Below are positions 60,221 through 64,000 of a stretch of DNA of 64,000 nt, piece after piece. Below the pieces are notes generated by a model. That model was not told the origin of the DNA and made no database searches. It saw only the letters and a program-made list of their open reading frames with translations. The stretch is from Hordeum vulgare subsp. vulgare. Taxonomy: Eukaryota; Streptophyta; Magnoliopsida; Poales; Poaceae. Where the stretch lies: assembly GCF_904849725.1 (NCBI RefSeq), contig NC_058524.1, positions 546,223,763 through 546,287,762 of the forward strand, written 5' to 3'. Position 1 is the stretch's first letter. Each line of letters begins with the position of its first letter. Made by a program: the position numbers and the translations under genes.

Positions 60221-63200
60221 TCAGTTGGGGACAATTGTCCCAACAAAGCCCACACCGACGATGAAGAAAGCGATGGATTGCATGAAGAGGAAGATATAGT
60301 AATATCTTTTCCCAAACAAAAGGTCATAGCATCCACAAAAGAAGATATAGGCTGCAACACCAAGCTCCAAAAGATGCAACCTGATTCCATATTAAAGTTT
60401 AGCTACGAGAGTTGAGAGATGCACATGAGTAAGCGAATTATGATAATGTACCTTTGTATTATCCGCATTCGCAGCTTCTTGCTAACTTTGCTTTGTACTT
60501 TCATCTTCAGAACATCACCAAGCTTTTCTGTCACCACCCACTCATTCACCCTCCCTAGCTCCAGTAGACCGCTGAAGGTCGCCTTTGTTCTATGCAATGA
60601 CATGACATTCTCAAACAGGACCCAAAAGATAACCAAGTGAAAAGACCTGCATCAATTGATGATTTCTTATGTTAATACACATGTTTCGATATCTCAGAAG
60701 TCAGGCGGTTTAGGTTCATCAACTTTTAAACAAATTGCACATATGTATAGATGATTCGTACCTTGGAGTCCCAACAGCATTGAGAAGGGTGATAACGGTT
60801 GGAATGTAGAAGTAACCCCACCTTGGTATCTCAACTTCAGGAACAAAGACTGTGGCTGGGATAACAAGGCAGTAAAATACAGACGTCAAAATGTGCCCGA
60901 TTATCTTGCGCACGAAAAAGAAGTTGTAGATGACGTAGATTTTCTTCCAAAGCGTCACTTTCTGCATCGAGATCAATAGCTTGTTAGCAATAAATTTTAT
61001 CCATAACAGAAATTTCAAAATACACTAGCTTGGTGCAAGTGACCTGATTTTTCACAATCTCCATCAACATTTTCCTGAACAGATTTGCCGGCCCGCACGA
61101 CCATCTATGTTGCTGGTAACGAAATGCTTTGAACGTACTTGGGAGCTCACTTTTTACCTGAAAACAACATTTGTCAGTTCAAGAATGAAGCAATTTCGGA
61201 TTTTAACAGCAAGGTAACATATATACATGGAGTGCAAAGTGATGCGGTGGTTTTCTTGAATGAACTGATAGGTTACTGGTGCATATTTACCTTGAGATCA
61301 CCAAGGTACACAAATTTCCATCCCTTGAGGCTTGCTCGGACTGCCAGGTCCATGTCTTCGACCGTGGTTCGGTCCTTCCAGCCACCTGCCTCATTCAGAG
61401 CAGATATGCGCCACACACCAGCGGTTCCTGTTGAACAAGCATTTTACATGTTATAAGAAGAAGGATCAGGTGATGCAAAGCGTGGCTGCTGCTAAAATCC
61501 ATGGTCAAGTATGTACTACTTTCTGTTGGTTACTCCATGAAAATATATATGAGGAATTTGATCCTTCAATGGTTATATCTGGAATTCTGGATCAACCTTT
61601 GTGATTTTTCTGGATCGTCTTCCTCTGTTAGACTTAGAGCCGCCTAAAATCAAACTCGTTTGTGCAACTGTTTATCTCCCTAATGGTAACTCTGATTATG
61701 TTGCAAATTGCAACCTATGCTTGTTCTAGTATACCATTGTGTCCCTTGTTTTCCTAGTATTGTTCTGTGGAAGAGCTGGCAGAGAAGGCAAATGGTACAC
61801 AGATGCAACTGTATACAGTTTTCTGACAGTGTGATTCGATGCCATGTTTGCCTTTTCCTATTTATATACATAGGAAAAAGAGTCTGATGCATACAAATGG
61901 TAAGAAGGAAACAGAGAGGCCTCACAAATGGAAGATTTATTACCATTGAAACCAAAGAAGGCATAAGCTGAGGAACCCACTTCTTGCTCCACCTTGAAGT
62001 GATAGTCCAAGGACATCTCCTGCATCCTTGTCATCAAGCACTCATTTGCATTCACTGCTCACCATCACAGAAGCAGCAGCAGCAACAGCAAGAGAAATGT
62101 CATAACCATGCAGTACATAATTTCGGCCAAAACAAGAAGGGACACCGCTGCCGACGTACCGAATACCCATCGGGCCTGGACGAGGGCGATCTCGGGGTTG
62201 TGGATGAGGAAGGGCATGGCGCGGGTCAGGAAGTCGGGCTCTGGCTGGAAGTCGGCGTCGAAGATGGCCACGTAGTCGCAGTCCTTGACGTAGCCGTGCT
62301 TCATGCCTTCCTTGAGCGCGCCGGCCTTGTACCCACGCCGGTTGTCCCGGATCTCGTACTTGATGTTCACGCCCTTCTTTGCCCACCGCTGGCACTCCAC
62401 CTGCACCAGCTCCTGCACCGTACGTGTCCGTGTGGTATACGACGATCACGGAAAGAGAACATCAGGACCCGTGCATATGCATGCATGCAGTTGACGTCAA
62501 TGGCACGTACTCCCTCTGTTCCTAAATATACATATTTTAGACCACAGATTCACTCATTTTGCTTCGTGTGTAGTCTTCCAGTGAAATCTCTAAAAAGGCT
62601 TATATTTAGGAACGGAGGGAGTACGTAGCAATTGTAAAAGAAGCTAACAATCCGTGTACTGATATGCTAAGTGCGTGTACACATTCTTGTGCTTGCTGCA
62701 GTCTGGACTACCCCAGTCTTATGGATACTGGACATGTGCTGGATCTTGGAGACCATTCTATTCGATCGGTTTACCTTGATGGCGGGGTCCGTGGAGTCGT
62801 CGAGCACCTGGATGATGATCCGATCCGACGGCCAGGACAGCCCGCACGCCGCCCTGATCGACTTCTGGTAAACCTGTGAGTCAACCACGTAAAAAAATGA
62901 GCAAGGAGAACTCGCACTACCATTTTTACCCGATGACAACATTACAGCGACAGATTTGGCTAATAAATGGCGTGTGATTGTCAGCAGCCAAGAGCACACA
63001 GACGTGTGATTGTGAAGTGTGTTGTGTACTGCTCACCTCGCGTTCGTTGTACATGGGGATCTGGACGAGGACCATGGGGTAGGCGGCGCTGCCGAGCTCG
63101 GGGTCGTCGTCGCGGACGGGCTCCCACCGCCACTGCCGCTCGGGGCGGCGGCCGAGCAGCCTCATCGCCACGACCACGACGGCCATGTACACCTTCTCCA

Positions 63201-63315
63201 CGAACAGGATCACGCACATGGCGAGGCAGACCATCACGGACGCGCGCAGCAGCGGCACGATCACCGGGCCGCGGGCCTGCTTCCACACCACCGCGAGCTG
63301 CTCCGCCGCCTCCAT
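60221..63315 (-). CDS. CSLA: Cellulose synthase-like A (CSLA), glucomannan/mannan beta-1,4-synthase
   Basis: CSLA proteins are GT2 enzymes of the Golgi that polymerise mannose (and glucose) from GDP-sugars into hemicellulose (family knowledge). Nine exons on the minus strand join in phase: 63037-63315, 62775-62873, 62160-62412, 61944-62054, 61291-61427, 61044-61157, 60762-60961, 60452-60646 and 60221-60380. They give 515 residues, normal length. An N-terminal membrane segment ([20 protein letters not shown]) is followed by [16 protein letters not shown]. The catalytic signatures are intact: D in [14 protein letters not shown], DxD in [14 protein letters not shown], the ED motif in [10 protein letters not shown], and QxxRW in [11 protein letters not shown]. 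Further membrane segments occupy the C-terminal exons, ending [10 protein letters not shown]. No stop or frameshift is seen. Intron 2 carries a Stowaway MITE. Which CSLA paralogue it is cannot be fixed here. Confidence 0.93.
62510..62621. mobile_element. Stowaway MITE in CSLA intron 2
   Basis: The ends are CTCCCTCTGTTCCTAAATAT and ATATTTAGGAACGGAGGGAG, flanked by TA (62508-62509, 62622-62623). The inner arms TTAGACCACAGATTCACTCA and TTTTGCTTCGTGTGTAGTC are typical. It leaves the flanking splice sites (62413-62414 and 62773-62774) untouched. Confidence 0.93.
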
Positions 63316-64000
63316 GGCAGCACATACGCGAGCAGACGAGAGGCGAGCAAACTAGCAGCGACAAGATCACAGGAATGGAGCGTGGCTGCTCCTGCGTGGA
63401 GCTCGGGGTGTGTTTGTCTCTGTCTTCAGGGTGGTGCTGGTGGTGGGATCAAAGGCGGGGGTTTAAAAGGAGGGAGAGGAGCGAGAGGGACGGAGGCGAT
63501 GAAGTCGGGTAGGGGCGGTATTTTGTTGCTCGATTTAAGGCGTAAAAGATACAGATTGGATCTCCAAAATGCTCCGTATCACCACTCCGATTGCGCTGAC
63601 TGCTGATAATATGTATTTGGCCGTGGTTGTAGCTAGTTATTGATATGGTGCAGTGATGCTTTGCATGATATCGATATGGTATATTGTTCTACGTTACCTT
63701 TTGTATTTTGTGTAAAATTCGCTTTATTCGTTATTACGCTGATTTTTTATGAGCCTATATTGGTTGTACCATTTCGTGCGCGGTATGATCAATTTAGCAG
63801 TTCATACTTTGCACGATATGGTGGATTTAATGATTTGCTATTACTTGTCGACCCAAAATCAGTTTAATTAGGTCTAGATTGTATGAGTTAGTGGTTGCAT
63901 TTGTTGTACTCATGGATACAGGAGGATGTGCATGTACATAAACCCGATTAATGTGTTTGCAAGCCGTGGTTCCATTTGTCTTACCAAAATTTAAGACCTT
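63316..64000. other. CSLA upstream region and AT-rich intergenic DNA
   Basis: On the minus strand the 300 bp upstream of the CSLA start are GC-rich and include CCTTTTAAACCCC (around 63460-63472), a weak TATA-type candidate. 63640-64000 is AT-rich with no recognised feature. Confidence 0.4.

Overview
The window is nuclear DNA of a grass of the wheat tribe (Triticeae: wheat, Aegilops, barley or rye). The evidence is the LTR families, which I recognise from memory as Angela/BARE-type Copia and Athila-type Gypsy, the many Stowaway MITEs with CTCCCTCCG ends, the CACTA element with TTTAGTCCCGG subterminal repeats, and the GC-rich first exons of the host genes. No tRNA, rRNA or organelle-derived stretch was recognised.

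Only three host genes are supported. A cluster II HAK/KUP/KT potassium transporter (+, nine exons, 16709-20896) carries a probable one-base frameshift in its last exon. An intronless PLS-class pentatricopeptide repeat gene (+, 58160-59425) is intact. A CSLA (mannan/glucomannan synthase, GT2) gene (-, nine exons, 60221-63315) is intact and convergent with the PPR gene.

The rest is transposable elements, many nested. 1-4323 is the 3' part of a CACTA element with an Ulp1-protease gene; it sits inside a Copia LTR (4324-4829) that itself sits in a LINE relic. 5.3-16.1 kb is old intergenic DNA with a second LINE relic and several nested MITEs. 21503-25543 is a complete Mutator-like element (long TIRs, 9-bp target duplication) whose transposase has lost its core. 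25.5-29.3 kb plus 40.1-40.4 kb is an old plus-strand retroelement. It was split by a minus-strand Copia element (29313-40056, target duplication GTGGC), one of whose LTRs was in turn split by an oppositely oriented solo LTR of the same family (29485-31303, target duplication GATCC). 41414-56511 is a minus-strand Athila-type Gypsy element (target duplication CCCCT) with gag, protease and an env-position ORF but no reverse transcriptase or integrase. Its gag is split by a plus-strand non-autonomous LTR retrotransposon (48102-53359, target duplication CTGTC).

The most unusual object is that last element. Between its primer-binding site and polypurine tract it has no recognisable gag-pol. Instead it carries a fragment of a plant L-asparaginase/isoaspartyl peptidase gene, a region rich in the heptamer CACTCGG, and about fourteen copies of a 69-bp repeat that is open in one frame on each strand. 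It looks like a host-gene-capturing, parasitic LTR retrotransposon.

All exon borders, target duplications and family calls were read by eye from the sequence and from knowledge of the families; no database search was run.
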